DNA of 16,474 nucleotides from an uncultured Lachnospiraceae bacterium (GTDB lineage Bacteria > Bacillota > Clostridia > Lachnospirales > Lachnospiraceae), in the NCBI GenBank assembly GCA_900554925.1, contig USJG01000036.1, positions 1 through 16,474 on the forward strand, read 5' to 3'. The position numbers and the translations under genes were made by a program. Positions within the stretch are counted from its first letter, which is position 1. The number at the start of each line of letters is the position of its first letter. The notes below the pieces were generated by a model that saw only the letters and a list, made by a program, of their open reading frames with translations, was not told the origin of the DNA and made no database searches. This document shows positions 1 to 7,905 of this stretch, one piece after another.

Positions 1-91
1 GGTAAAGCTGCGCTGCCCGAAAAGGTTTTTCCCCCAGCAGTGCCATTTCTTCCTTTAATTCTTCTAATGTAAATGATTTTATATCCTGCAT
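1..91 (-). CDS. rlmN: Dual-specificity 23S rRNA/tRNA adenine-C2 methyltransferase RlmN, N-terminal fragment (runs off left edge)
   Basis: Only the first 30 codons are present, reading MQDIKSFTLEELKEEM and then a GEKPFRAAQLY stretch. That stretch is the typical N-terminal helical accessory segment of RlmN. The radical-SAM core with its CxxxCxxC motif would lie outside the window. RlmN methylates A2503 of 23S rRNA and A37 of some tRNAs at C2. The ATG at 91-89 is the only start available, because an in-frame TGA lies shortly upstream. The Shine-Dalgarno is weak: AGGTGA is rather far away and GCAGG is very close. The gene starts 47 nt after the rsmB stop in the same direction, so it is probably the next member of the operon. 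In many Firmicutes the rsmB-rlmN pair is followed by prpC, prkC and rsgA, which would be expected beyond the left edge (known gene order, not seen here). Confidence 0.85.
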   Translation of the reverse strand, partial: MQDIKSFTLEELKEEMALLGEKPFRAAQLY

Positions 92-138
92 ATCCTGCCT
101 GTCTTCTCACCTTCCGCTGATACCGCAACAGCAGTATT

Positions 139-1542
139 TTATTCTATCCGCTTAAGTCTTGCCAGGAAAAACCCATCGGTTTCATGGATACCCGGAAATA
201 ACTGCAGCATGCCTCCGGCTCCCTCTGCTTTAAGAGTCTCCGGTAAAAAGGGCGCCAGGCTCTGTAACTCAAAGGGATAATTTTCTGTAAGCCACTGTAC
301 CATCTTATTATTTTCTCCGGGATTTATGGTACAGGTGCTGTAAATAAGCGTTCCCCCCGGCTTTACATATTGCCAGACCACATCAAGTATCTTCCTTTGA
401 AGCTGCTCCAGATCTTTTAGTGCCTTATGGTTCATTCTGTATTTGATGTCCCTTTTCTTTCCCATGATGCCAAGTCCCGAACAGGGTAGATCCGCAAGCA
501 CAATATCCGCTTTTTCTTTCAGACTTTCATCCAAAACCAACGCGTCATATACCTGGGCCTCTATGTTTTCACAGCCCATTCTTCTTATATTATCTCTGAT
601 CAGAGATACCTTATACTCTGTCAGATCGCGGGAAAGTACTTTTCCCTTTTCTGCAAGCTTTTCAGCCATATGCAGTGATTTACCGCCCGGCGCCGCACAC
701 ACATCCACCACAAGCATACCTGCACCCGGCCATGCCATCTTTGCCACATCAGCGCTGCCCTGCCTCTCTTCGCCTGCGGATATTCCGGCTGCCTCTGTAA
801 CCAGCATACTGCTCACATCCTGTACCATAAAATATCCCTGTTCATAGCCGGGCAGATTTTGAACCCCTTCCATACCTGAAAGCTGATAAGCATAGGGTAA
901 GCAGCAATGCTGCTTTGCCCTTATTCCTTCTCCTGCAAGGTCTGCAAGCCATTGCTCCTTCTGCTCTCTGCTTAAGCTTTCTTTCAGCCGCACCGTCACC
1001 GGATGCTCTCTTAAAAGCCCCTTAAGCATAAGCAGCGTCTTTTCTTCTCCGTAGGCGCTGATCCACATTTCTATAAGCCATTCCGGCATGGAATACCACA
1101 CCGAAAGATATTTATATTTTTCCTTTTCCGGGTGGGGATAGGAAATCTTCTGCTTATTTCTTGCAATATTCCGAAGCACACCGTTTACAAAGCCCGAAAG
1201 GCCTTTAAAGCCTCTTTTTCCCGCCAGCTTTACCGCTTCATTGCAGACTGCGCTGTCAGGAATACTGTCCATAAAAAGCAGCTGGTAAACGCTCATGCGC
1301 AGCAGATTTCTGATAAAGGGCTTCATCCTTGAAACGGGTACTTTGGAAAACTGATCCAGTATATAATCAATCTGAATCCTTCTCTCCAAAGTACCCTCCG
1401 TTACCCTTTTTACAAAGGCTTTATCTCTGCTGTCAATATAGTCATATTTATTAAGCACATCCCTGACTGTCAGATGGCTGTAGGCTCCCTTTTCCAGAAT
1501 CTCCATCAGCATATCAAGAATCAGTTCTCTTACATTTTCCAC
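139..1542 (-). CDS. rsmB: 16S rRNA (cytosine967-C5)-methyltransferase RsmB
   Basis: A 467-aa SAM-dependent methyltransferase that makes m5C967 in 16S rRNA during ribosome assembly. Residues 1-130 form the NusB-like RNA-binding domain typical of the family, and the catalytic Rossmann domain follows. Visible motifs are the SAM-binding DVCAAPGGKS (280-289), motif IV DLPCSG (351-356) and motif VI YSTC (401-404), which supplies the second conserved Cys. Residues about 252-274 form an Ala/Gly-rich insert just before motif I; this may explain why the protein is slightly longer than the usual roughly 430-450 aa. The start is GTG at 1542-1540, supported by AAAGGA 8 nt upstream; no better ATG has a ribosome binding site. 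It lies 15 nt after the protease gene and 47 nt before rlmN, all in one orientation. Confidence 0.93.
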   Translation of the reverse strand: MENVRELILDMLMEILEKGAYSHLTVRDVLNKYDYIDSRDKAFVKRVTEGTLERRIQIDYILDQFSKVPVSRMKPFIRNLLRMSVYQLLFMDSIPDSAVCNEAVKLAGKRGFKGLSGFVNGVLRNIARNKQKISYPHPEKEKYKYLSVWYSMPEWLIEMWISAYGEEKTLLMLKGLLREHPVTVRLKESLSREQKEQWLADLAGEGIRAKQHCCLPYAYQLSGMEGVQNLPGYEQGYFMVQDVSSMLVTEAAGISAGEERQGSADVAKMAWPGAGMLVVDVCAAPGGKSLHMAEKLAEKGKVLSRDLTEYKVSLIRDNIRRMGCENIEAQVYDALVLDESLKEKADIVLADLPCSGLGIMGKKRDIKYRMNHKALKDLEQLQRKILDVVWQYVKPGGTLIYSTCTINPGENNKMVQWLTENYPFELQSLAPFLPETLKAEGAGGMLQLFPGIHETDGFFLARLKRIE

Positions 1543-1557
1543 TCCAGATTTCCTTTA

Positions 1558-2280
1558 CTAATCGTTTCTTCTTCTGTTTCCCGTAAGAAGGATAAGCCTT
1601 AGCAGCTGCAAAACAGAAGACGCCGCTGCCGCCACATAAGTAAGGGCTGCCGCGCCAAGCACGCGCTTACAATCCTGCACCTCATCCTGACTCATAATTC
1701 CATAGCTTCCCAACATCTTTAAGGCTCTTCCCGATGCATTAAACTCCACCGGAAGCGTCACCACCTGAAACAGCACAGCAAGGGAAAATACCCATATCCC
1801 AATCTGGGCCAGTGAAAAATAACCGCCCCCCGGAAGTTCAAAGCCAATTCCCAGTATTAATCCCAGTATAACAAGAGGAAGTCCCAGACTGGAACCAATA
1901 TTGGCCGCAGGAACCAGTGCCGACCTGATTTTAAGGGGAAGATATCCCTTTTGATGCTGCACTGCATGTCCGCATTCATGTGCCGCCACTCCGATTGCCG
2001 CCACAGATTGGGAACCATATACGGAATCCGACAATCTTAACACCTTATGGGCAGGATCATAATGATCCGTCAGTTCTCCCGATACATGCTGTACCTGTAC
2101 ATCATATATTCCTGACATCTGAAGTATCCTCTGTGCCGCCTGGGCACCGGTCATTCCGCTATAGCAGCGCACCCTTGCATATTTGCGGTAAGTGCTGTTT
2201 ACTCTGGAGCTTGCCCAGACACACAGGATCACGCCAATGAGCACTAAAATATAAGTAGGGTCATAATAATATCCATACAT
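1558..2280 (-). CDS. YugP-type neutral zinc metallopeptidase, integral membrane (Zn_peptidase_2 family)
   Basis: A 240-aa membrane protein with the zinc-protease motif HECGH at residues 101-105, inside a VAAHECGHAVQH segment typical of the YugP family. Hydrophobic stretches near residues 7-24, 135-155, 163-185 and 210-235 suggest about four membrane segments, with the HExxH between the first and second. A more distal Glu that would complete the zinc site is plausible in the LPVEFNASGRAL segment. The substrate is unknown. The chosen start is ATG 2280, with AAAGGAG about 11 nt upstream. An in-frame GTG at 2292 would overlap the fmt stop as GTGA, but it would leave the Shine-Dalgarno directly against the start codon. 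The gene sits between fmt and rsmB, as in many Firmicutes, so it is cotranscribed with translation genes although its link to them is not understood. Confidence 0.88.
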   Translation of the reverse strand: MYGYYYDPTYILVLIGVILCVWASSRVNSTYRKYARVRCYSGMTGAQAAQRILQMSGIYDVQVQHVSGELTDHYDPAHKVLRLSDSVYGSQSVAAIGVAAHECGHAVQHQKGYLPLKIRSALVPAANIGSSLGLPLVILGLILGIGFELPGGGYFSLAQIGIWVFSLAVLFQVVTLPVEFNASGRALKMLGSYGIMSQDEVQDCKRVLGAAALTYVAAAASSVLQLLRLILLTGNRRRND

Positions 2281-2288
2281 ACTGCCAT

Positions 2289-3260
2289 TCACTCCTTTTT
2301 TTGTTCCTGCCCCAGCCTAAGGCCCGGCTTTACCTCATAGCCTAACAGAAAGTCTTTCACATCCATGCGCTTCTTTCCTTCCAGCTGCAGGGAACGGACA
2401 CGCAAAATCCCCTGTCCGCACATTACGTCAAAATAATCCCTGTCTGTCTTTAAAACACAGCCCGGCACAGCCTGAAAATTTTCATTATTCTGGGGACTAT
2501 TTTCAGTTTCCAGCACATCCGCTTCCCATATCTTTAAGGTTTTTCCATGATAAAAAGTATAAGCGCTGGGCCAGGAATTTAATCCCCGGATCAGTCTTTC
2601 CAGGCTTACCGCGCTTCTGTTCCAGTCAATCAATCCCATGGATTTCGTCAGCCTGGGAGCATAGGAGGATAACCCATCATCCTGCTTTTGGGGAACCAGC
2701 TCCCCCTTTTCTATTTTAGGGAGCGCCTCCACGATCAGCTTCGCCCCTGCCTCCATCAATTTATCGTGAAGGCTTTCCCCGGTTTCCTTATCCTCTATGG
2801 GAACCGTCATTTTACACAGCATATCGCCGGTATCAAGGCCTTTTTCCATCTGCATGATGGTAACTCCGGTCTTAGCTTCTCCGTTTAAGATCACCCATTG
2901 GATGGGCGCCGCTCCCCGGTAAGCCGGAAGAAGGGAGGCATGGATATTAATGCATCCGTACTCAGGCATATTTAAAATTTCCTCCGACAAAAGCTGTCCA
3001 AAGGCTGCAATCACAAAAATGTCTGCCGGGTATTTCTTAAGCTGCGCTACCGCCTCCGCTTCCTTTATTTTAACCGGCTGAAGCACAGGTATACCATGCC
3101 TTAAGGCACATTCCTTTACCGGTGTAATCTGCACTTCTTTTCCCCGCCCTTTTTGCTTATCCGGCTGTGTGACAACCGCAGTTACCTGATGCCCTGCCTG
3201 AATAATCGCCTCCAAAGGCGCCACTGCGAAATCGGGGGTTCCCATATAAACAATCTTCAT
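2289..3260 (-). CDS. fmt: Methionyl-tRNA formyltransferase
   Basis: Transfers a formyl group from 10-formyl-tetrahydrofolate to Met-tRNAfMet, making the bacterial initiator tRNA. The protein is 323 aa, a normal length (about 310-320). The catalytic triad of the formyltransferase domain is visible as N105 and H107 in CINIHASLLP, plus D143 in GLDTGD. The HASLLPAYRGAAPIQW block (107 onward) is the family signature, and the start MKIVYMGTPDFAV is the classic N-terminus. The C-terminal tRNA-binding OB-like domain runs from about residue 205 to 315. It lies 2 nt after the def stop, so the two genes of the formyl-Met cycle are probably translationally coupled. An internal loop near residues 252-262 is Asn/Glu-rich and looks like a species-specific insertion. 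Confidence 0.96.
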   Translation of the reverse strand: MKIVYMGTPDFAVAPLEAIIQAGHQVTAVVTQPDKQKGRGKEVQITPVKECALRHGIPVLQPVKIKEAEAVAQLKKYPADIFVIAAFGQLLSEEILNMPEYGCINIHASLLPAYRGAAPIQWVILNGEAKTGVTIMQMEKGLDTGDMLCKMTVPIEDKETGESLHDKLMEAGAKLIVEALPKIEKGELVPQKQDDGLSSYAPRLTKSMGLIDWNRSAVSLERLIRGLNSWPSAYTFYHGKTLKIWEADVLETENSPQNNENFQAVPGCVLKTDRDYFDVMCGQGILRVRSLQLEGKKRMDVKDFLLGYEVKPGLRLGQEQKKE

Positions 3261-3262
3261 AA

Positions 3263-3745
3263 TTATTCCTCATCCTCATACATATCGGAAAGGTTCATCA
3301 GTTCCCCTTCCACCTTTTCCACATATAAGTGACCGTCCAAATGCTCCAGCTCATGACAGATGGCACGGGCAAGCAGCTCTGTGCCTTCCAGCTCAAAGGG
3401 CTTTAAGTCCCTATCATATGCCCTTACCTTCACATAATTTGGTCTGGTTACAATACCGGTCTTTCCCGGAACGCTCAGACACCCTTCATTTCCTGTCTGT
3501 TCTCCGCTCTTTTCCAGAATCACCGGATTGATCAGAATATGGGGATCCTCTCCCGTCACATCAATCACTACGATCCTCTTTAAAATTCCTACCTGAGGCG
3601 CTGCCAGTCCCACGCCATCAGCCTCATACATAGTGTCAAGCATATCTTCAATCAATTCTCTTGTGCGGTCTGTCACTTCCTTCACTTCCTTGCAGACCTT
3701 GTTTAAAACCGGATCACCAATTTCTCTTATGTTTCTGATTGCCAT
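3263..3745 (-). CDS. def: Peptide deformylase
   Basis: Removes the N-formyl group from nascent proteins at the ribosome exit and acts with fmt next door. A 160-aa protein with all three deformylase motifs: GVGLAAPQVG (44-53), EGCLS (87-91) and HELEH (131-135). The metal ligands are C89, H131 and H135, with E132 as catalytic Glu. The common HEIDH/HELDH form of the third motif is HELEH here, a conservative change outside the ligands. The start at 3745 (MAIRNIR) is chosen because GAAAGGA lies about 8 nt upstream of it. The ATG two codons earlier (3751) would sit only about 2 nt from that site. A C-terminal acidic tail (MYEDEE) follows the domain. It lies 12-18 nt after priA and 2 nt before fmt. 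Confidence 0.95.
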   Translation of the reverse strand: MAIRNIREIGDPVLNKVCKEVKEVTDRTRELIEDMLDTMYEADGVGLAAPQVGILKRIVVIDVTGEDPHILINPVILEKSGEQTGNEGCLSVPGKTGIVTRPNYVKVRAYDRDLKPFELEGTELLARAICHELEHLDGHLYVEKVEGELMNLSDMYEDEE

Positions 3746-3763
3746 TTTCATTTTCCTTTCTGT

Positions 3764-6043
3764 CTAATAACTGTCTATGGGATCAAAGTCAAACTGTACA
3801 TTTTCCTCTTTCAGCATAAGGGGTTTTAAATACTGTTCTATTTTATCCTTAATTGTCGTCAGTTGTCCATAGTCAGATGACTTTGCGTAAATCACAAATC
3901 GGTAGATGTCATTTATTTTCCCGATAGAGGCGCTTGCAGGCCCGATAATCACAGTTTTGCCCTGGCCTGCTTCTTGAATACTTTTTGCAATACCGGCAAT
4001 TTTCCCTGACAACTCCCGGCCCTTTTCCTCCCTGGCGGCAGTGATCAAAACCGCCATCATATGGGATGCCGGAGGGTAGCCTCCCAATTCCCGGTATAAA
4101 ATTTCTTCCTCGTAAAAAGCCTCATAGTCCTGGCTGGCTGCCCGCAAAATACTGTAATGCTCCGGCCGGTATGTCTGTACGACTACCGCCCCTTTCTTCT
4201 CTCCCCTTCCCGCTCTTCCCGCTGCCTGGGTCAGAAGCTGGAAGGTACGTTCTCCCGCCCTGTAATCACTGTCATTTAAGGATAGATCTGCTGCCAGCAC
4301 TCCCACCAATGTTACATTGGGGAAATCATGTCCCTTGACGATCATCTGGGTTCCCACCAGCACATCTGCCTCGCCGGAGGAAAAAGCAGTCAATATTTTT
4401 TCATAGCTGTCTTTCGTTTTTGTGGTATCGCCATCCATGCGCAGCACCCGCACTCCGGGAAATCTTTTGTAAAGCTGCTCTTCAATCTGCTGGGTCCCTG
4501 CCTTAAATCCCAATAAATAGGGAGAACCGCAGGAAGGACATTTGGATGGCTGCACCGTCTCATAACCACAGTAGTGGCATACCATTCTGCTCCCGCCATT
4601 TCCCTTAAGAGGCTTATGCCCGGATAAGCCCATATGCTGGGAAAGGGAAACGTCACAGTGAGGACACTTCATCACATAACCGCAAAAGCGGCAGGACACA
4701 AAGCCCGCATAACCTCTTCTGTTTAAAAAAAGCATGATCTGCTCTTTTTTTTCCAGCCTTTCTTCTATTAGCTCCTGCAATTTTCTGCTGAAAATAGAAC
4801 GATTGCCGCTTCTTAGCTCTTCCCTTAAATCTATCACGGAGACAGGGGCAAGACTTCCTCCTGTAAGCCTCCTGTTTAAGGTAAACAGCTCATAGCTTCC
4901 CTGCTTTGCCCGGTAATAGGCTTCCAGGGAAGGAGTGGCAGAACCAAGCACCAGACTGGCATTTTTGATTTCTGCCAGATACCGGGCAGTTTCTCTGGCA
5001 TGGTATCTTGGCATGGTCTCGCTTTTGTAGCTGGGCTCATGCTCCTCATCTATAATGATCATTCCCAGATTGGGAAAAGGTACAAACAAAGCAGAACGAG
5101 GGCCGATGATCACATCAATTTCCCTCTTTTTGGCCCGCTCCCACTGATCAAATTTTTCTCCTTGGGACAAAGTAGAATTGATTACGGAAACCCTGTCCCC
5201 AAATCTTTTATAAAAACGCAGCAGAGTCTGATATGTCAGCGCAATTTCCGGAATCAGCATAATGCATTGCTTCCCTCTTTTTATCATACCCTCTATCAGG
5301 GAAATATAGACCTCGGTTTTGCCGCTTCCTGTAATTCCGTGAATCAGATAAGTTTTGCGCTGCCCCTTATCATAATCTGCAAGAACACAGTCACGGATGT
5401 GGGCCTGCTCCCTGCTGAGCGTAAGGCCCGCTTCTTTTGCAGTTTCAACTTTAACCGGATTTCTGTAATAGCTTTCGCTCTCTATGGAAATCACTCCCTG
5501 AGTCTGCAAGCTTTTCAGTGTGGCCGGCGCTACATTCAGCTTACCTGTTATCAGCTCATAGGGAAGCACCGGTTCCCTGCAAAGCTCCTTTAACACTCTT
5601 GCTTTGGCATTCTGGTGCTTTCTAAGGCACTGGCCCAAAACCGCCTGTGTCTCTTCCTTAGATAAAAGCCGGGTGATCTTCTTTTTCTCCTTAAGTTTCA
5701 TGGCCTGCTTTACCGGAAGGACTGTTTTTAAGGCGGCGATCATGGTGGAGCCGTAATTTTCCTTCATCCACGCTGCCAGCCTTATGGCGTCCGCCTCTAC
5801 CGGCATACTTCCGGTGGCAATCCCCGCAATCATTTTCTGTTTTTCATCGGGAAATTGCGGCTTGTCGGTAATCTCTATCACATAGCCCTGCCGCAGGTGA
5901 TTTCCCTTTCCAAAGGGAATCTGCACACAGGTGCCCTCTTTAATTTCCCCCCTAAGCTCATCAGGTATTTTATACTGAAAGGTTCTATCCAGTTTTTCAT
6001 GGGAAATATCAATAATGATATTTGCATATCTGCCCTGCGTCAT
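3764..6043 (-). CDS. priA: Primosomal replication restart helicase PriA (primosomal protein N')
   Basis: A 759-aa 3'-to-5' DNA helicase that recognises stalled forks and reloads DnaB/DnaC helicase. The N-terminal DNA-binding domain (about 1-105) is followed by a winged-helix region. The superfamily-2 helicase core has Walker A GITGSGKT (236-243), Walker B DEEH (332-335), motif III GSAT (367-370), motif V around QMIVKGHDFPN and motif VI QAAGRAGR. Eight cysteines (451, 454, 460, 463, 489, 492, 502, 505) form the two zinc-binding knuckles. A basic/Gly-rich insert of about 10 residues lies between the second and third pairs. The ATG at 6043 has only a weak purine-rich site upstream, but MTQGRYANIIIDI is a normal N-terminus. 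It lies 28 nt after murE and is followed by def and fmt, the standard priA-def-fmt order in Firmicutes. Confidence 0.96.
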   Translation of the reverse strand: MTQGRYANIIIDISHEKLDRTFQYKIPDELRGEIKEGTCVQIPFGKGNHLRQGYVIEITDKPQFPDEKQKMIAGIATGSMPVEADAIRLAAWMKENYGSTMIAALKTVLPVKQAMKLKEKKKITRLLSKEETQAVLGQCLRKHQNAKARVLKELCREPVLPYELITGKLNVAPATLKSLQTQGVISIESESYYRNPVKVETAKEAGLTLSREQAHIRDCVLADYDKGQRKTYLIHGITGSGKTEVYISLIEGMIKRGKQCIMLIPEIALTYQTLLRFYKRFGDRVSVINSTLSQGEKFDQWERAKKREIDVIIGPRSALFVPFPNLGMIIIDEEHEPSYKSETMPRYHARETARYLAEIKNASLVLGSATPSLEAYYRAKQGSYELFTLNRRLTGGSLAPVSVIDLREELRSGNRSIFSRKLQELIEERLEKKEQIMLFLNRRGYAGFVSCRFCGYVMKCPHCDVSLSQHMGLSGHKPLKGNGGSRMVCHYCGYETVQPSKCPSCGSPYLLGFKAGTQQIEEQLYKRFPGVRVLRMDGDTTKTKDSYEKILTAFSSGEADVLVGTQMIVKGHDFPNVTLVGVLAADLSLNDSDYRAGERTFQLLTQAAGRAGRGEKKGAVVVQTYRPEHYSILRAASQDYEAFYEEEILYRELGGYPPASHMMAVLITAAREEKGRELSGKIAGIAKSIQEAGQGKTVIIGPASASIGKINDIYRFVIYAKSSDYGQLTTIKDKIEQYLKPLMLKEENVQFDFDPIDSY

Positions 6044-6071
6044 CTTTTTTGTTATCCCGGCTCTGCCCTTT

Positions 6072-7544
6072 TCAGGCCCGGCCTCTTTCCTTCAAAATAT
6101 CTGCGATCAGAACTCTTTCATCCATGGGATATTTCACGCCTTCAATTTCCTGATAGTCTTCATGGCCTTTGCCTGCCAGCACGATAATATCCCCTGGCCT
6201 GCCATGGTCAATGGCATAGGCAATAGCTTCCTTTCTGTCACAGATTTCAATATATTTGCCATTTGTCCTGTTTATACCTGTTTTAATATCTTCTATAATA
6301 TCCTGGGGCTTTTCAAACCTTGGATTATCTGAAGTAATAATGGTAAGATCGGCGTAATTGCCGCTGACCTCTCCCATCTCATAACGCCGCAGTCTGGAGC
6401 GGTTCCCCCCGCAGCCAAACAGGCACACCAGCCTTGCAGGCTCATACTCCCTGAGGGTGGTGAGAAGACTTTTAAGGCTCATGGCGTTGTGGGCATAATC
6501 AATGAGCAGTGTAAACTCATCAGATACCGGCACCATCTCTATTCTTCCTTTTACATGGGCGCCCAAAAGCGCCTTTTGTATCTGGGAAGCTTCTACCTGA
6601 AAGTGTCTGCATACCGAAATGGCAGTAAGCGCATTGTAAACGCTGAACCGCCCCGGCGTGGGCACCTCTACTTCAAAATCCATCTTCCCCTTTACGTGGA
6701 AGGCAATGCCAAGTTCTCCCGGCTTATTGACCAGCTTTAAATTCTCTGCATAAATATCTGCCTTTCTGTCAAAGCCATAGGTTTCAAGCTGACAGGTATG
6801 TCCCTTTAAAACCGCCTCCATGTGGACGTCATCCCTGTTGACGATTCCCAGCCTGCACTGCTTGAACAAAAGACCCTTGCAGAACTGATATTCCTCAAAG
6901 TCCGCATGTTCGTTGGGGCCGATATGATCCGGCTCTAAATTGGTAAATATCCCAATCTCAAAGGTAAAGCCCTGTGTTCTGTGAAGCTTAAGCCCCTGAG
7001 AGGCCACCTCCATCACCACGATCTGGCAGCCTGCCTCCTCCATCTCCTTAAAATACTGTTGCAGGAGAAAGGATTCCGGCGTGGTATTGTTAGCCGGAAT
7101 GTGCTTATCGCCGATTATGGTTTCAATGGTTCCTACCAGTCCCACCTTATAGCCTGCCTGTTCCAAAATAGACTTAATGAGGTAGGTTGTCGTCGTCTTG
7201 CCTTTGGTACCGGTAATGCCAATTACCTTAAGCCGGTCGGCGGGATGCCCGAAATAAGCTGCTGCTATAAAGGCCATGGCATATCTGGTATCCTTCACCT
7301 TAATTACAGTAACGCCGCTTTCTTCAGGAATATCCACGTCCTTCTGAACTACTAAGGCCGCCGCCCCTTTTAAGGCCGCCTCCGCGGCAAAGCTATGTCC
7401 GTCCACGTTATAGCCGCAGATACAGATAAACAGACATCCTTCCGAAATTTTTCTTGAATCGTATACAACTTCCTTTATCTGGCAGTCAGCGTTTCCTCTT
7501 ATGCATTCATAGGAAAGCCCTCTTAACAGCTCTTCACATTTCAT
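6072..7544 (-). CDS. murE: UDP-N-acetylmuramyl-tripeptide synthetase, MurE family (probably meso-DAP-adding), divergent type
   Basis: A 490-aa cytoplasmic Mur ligase that adds the third amino acid to UDP-MurNAc-L-Ala-D-Glu in peptidoglycan synthesis. The P-loop is TGTKGKTT (111-118). TTPE (154-157) and ASQGL (181-185) are the UDP-MurNAc-dipeptide binding motifs. K223 sits where the carbamylated lysine belongs. DNPR (406-409) and AGKGHEDYQ (457-465) match the meso-diaminopimelate-recognition motifs of E. coli MurE and argue for DAP rather than Lys. Several motifs differ from textbook MurE: EPDHIGPNEH replaces the DHLDYH-type segment, YAHNAMSL replaces YAHTPDSL, and CGGNRSRLRR replaces CGGDRD-type. 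This may therefore be a second MurE-like subfamily. The start is ATG 7544, with GAGGG 5 nt upstream; the 12-codon upstream extension has no such site. It is the first gene of the operon leading to priA. Confidence 0.86.
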   Translation of the reverse strand: MKCEELLRGLSYECIRGNADCQIKEVVYDSRKISEGCLFICICGYNVDGHSFAAEAALKGAAALVVQKDVDIPEESGVTVIKVKDTRYAMAFIAAAYFGHPADRLKVIGITGTKGKTTTTYLIKSILEQAGYKVGLVGTIETIIGDKHIPANNTTPESFLLQQYFKEMEEAGCQIVVMEVASQGLKLHRTQGFTFEIGIFTNLEPDHIGPNEHADFEEYQFCKGLLFKQCRLGIVNRDDVHMEAVLKGHTCQLETYGFDRKADIYAENLKLVNKPGELGIAFHVKGKMDFEVEVPTPGRFSVYNALTAISVCRHFQVEASQIQKALLGAHVKGRIEMVPVSDEFTLLIDYAHNAMSLKSLLTTLREYEPARLVCLFGCGGNRSRLRRYEMGEVSGNYADLTIITSDNPRFEKPQDIIEDIKTGINRTNGKYIEICDRKEAIAYAIDHGRPGDIIVLAGKGHEDYQEIEGVKYPMDERVLIADILKERGRA

Positions 7545-7601
7545 AATTTCCCTCATTTCTGTGCATAGTGCAACAGGCAAAAATCACCTGTCATGTATAA
7601 T

Positions 7602-7630
7602 AAGATAGCACGAATATATGTTTTTTTCAA
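7602..7630 (-). promoter_or_regulatory. Predicted sigma-A promoter for the murE-priA-def-fmt operon
   Basis: On the minus strand TTGAAA (7630-7625) is followed after 17 nt by TATCTT (7607-7602). A TATTAT at 7602-7597 is an alternative -10 but leaves a spacing of 22 nt. The 5' leader would be about 50 nt. It contains a short hairpin, ACAGG (7591-7587) pairing with CCTGT (7577-7573), before the murE ribosome binding site. The sequence match is moderate and there is no other evidence. Confidence 0.5.
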
Positions 7631-7770
7631 TCTCCTTAAGCCGCTCTGCTCATAGATTAATATATGTTTCCGGTTTTTTTTCATGTGCTTAATTTTTTAT
7701 TAAGAGGATTTTAGATTTTTATCATAAATCGGACACATTTTATACACATTTACCCTTTAATATATAAATC

Positions 7771-7855
7771 AAGATAGTTGAACAACTCACTATCTCCCCC
7801 CTCATAAGAATGCAAGGCCTCCGGTATCCCCCGGAGGCTTTTGCATTATATTTTT
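7771..7855 (+). ncRNA. Candidate C-rich small regulatory RNA
   Basis: This plus-strand segment has the layout of a small RNA although no protein gene precedes it. A first hairpin is GATAG (7773-7777) with CTATC (7789-7793), with inner GTTG (7777-7780) and CAAC (7783-7786). A single-stranded C run, CTCCCCCCTC, follows at 7793-7802. A rho-independent terminator then runs over 7817-7842. An AT-rich stretch with a TATAAA (7763-7768) lies just upstream as a possible -10; no convincing -35 was found. C-rich loops of this kind (UCCCC motifs in RsaE/RoxS-type RNAs of Firmicutes) pair with Shine-Dalgarno sequences of target mRNAs. It is not recognised as a named RNA family, and transcription is inferred from layout only. 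Confidence 0.4.
7817..7842 (+). terminator. Rho-independent terminator, plus strand, in the tyrA-murE spacer
   Basis: An 8-bp perfect G+C-rich stem, GCCTCCGG (7817-7824) with CCGGAGGC (7831-7838), has a 6-nt loop and is followed by TTTT and then GCATTATATTTTTG. The T tract is on the plus side, so it should end plus-strand transcription although the flanking genes are on minus. The 3' half of the stem can instead pair with CCTCCGG at 7906-7912. Confidence 0.6.
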
Positions 7856-7905
7856 GTATAACAGGAAAATCCTTCAGACTTTCCTGTTATACAAAAATAT
7901 AATGC
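7843..7905. repeat. 26-bp perfect inverted repeat (long hairpin) between tyrA and murE
   Basis: The arms at 7843-7868 and 7880-7905 are perfect reverse complements with an 11-nt loop. Each arm runs from GCATTATA through a TTTTTGTATAACAGG core. After a 5-nt bulge (7838-7842) the pairing continues for 7 bp more: CCGGAGG (7831-7837) with CCTCCGG (7906-7912). The whole could fold as a 33-bp hairpin on either strand. It does not look like a simple terminator because of its length and A+T-rich arms. It could be a dispersed palindromic repeat or a miniature mobile element remnant; no transposase is nearby. Confidence 0.75.

Noticed and set aside
443..847. Plus-strand 134-codon open frame inside rsmB
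   Set aside because: Antisense to conserved methyltransferase motifs, no ribosome binding site, Ser/Pro-rich shadow composition.
2281..2292. GTG start at 2292 for the zinc protease
   Set aside because: The Shine-Dalgarno AAAGGAG would touch the GTG; spacing fits the ATG at 2280 better.
5000..5593. Plus-strand 197-codon open frame inside priA
   Set aside because: Exactly antisense to the helicase core of PriA; no homology or ribosome binding site.
7545..7580. Longer murE start at 7580
   Set aside because: No ribosome binding site; GAGGG lies 5 nt before ATG 7544 and MKCEELL is a normal N-terminus.
7843..7905. 26-bp inverted repeat as terminal repeats of an intact insertion sequence
   Set aside because: Only 11 nt lie between the arms, so there is no room for a transposase, and none is nearby.
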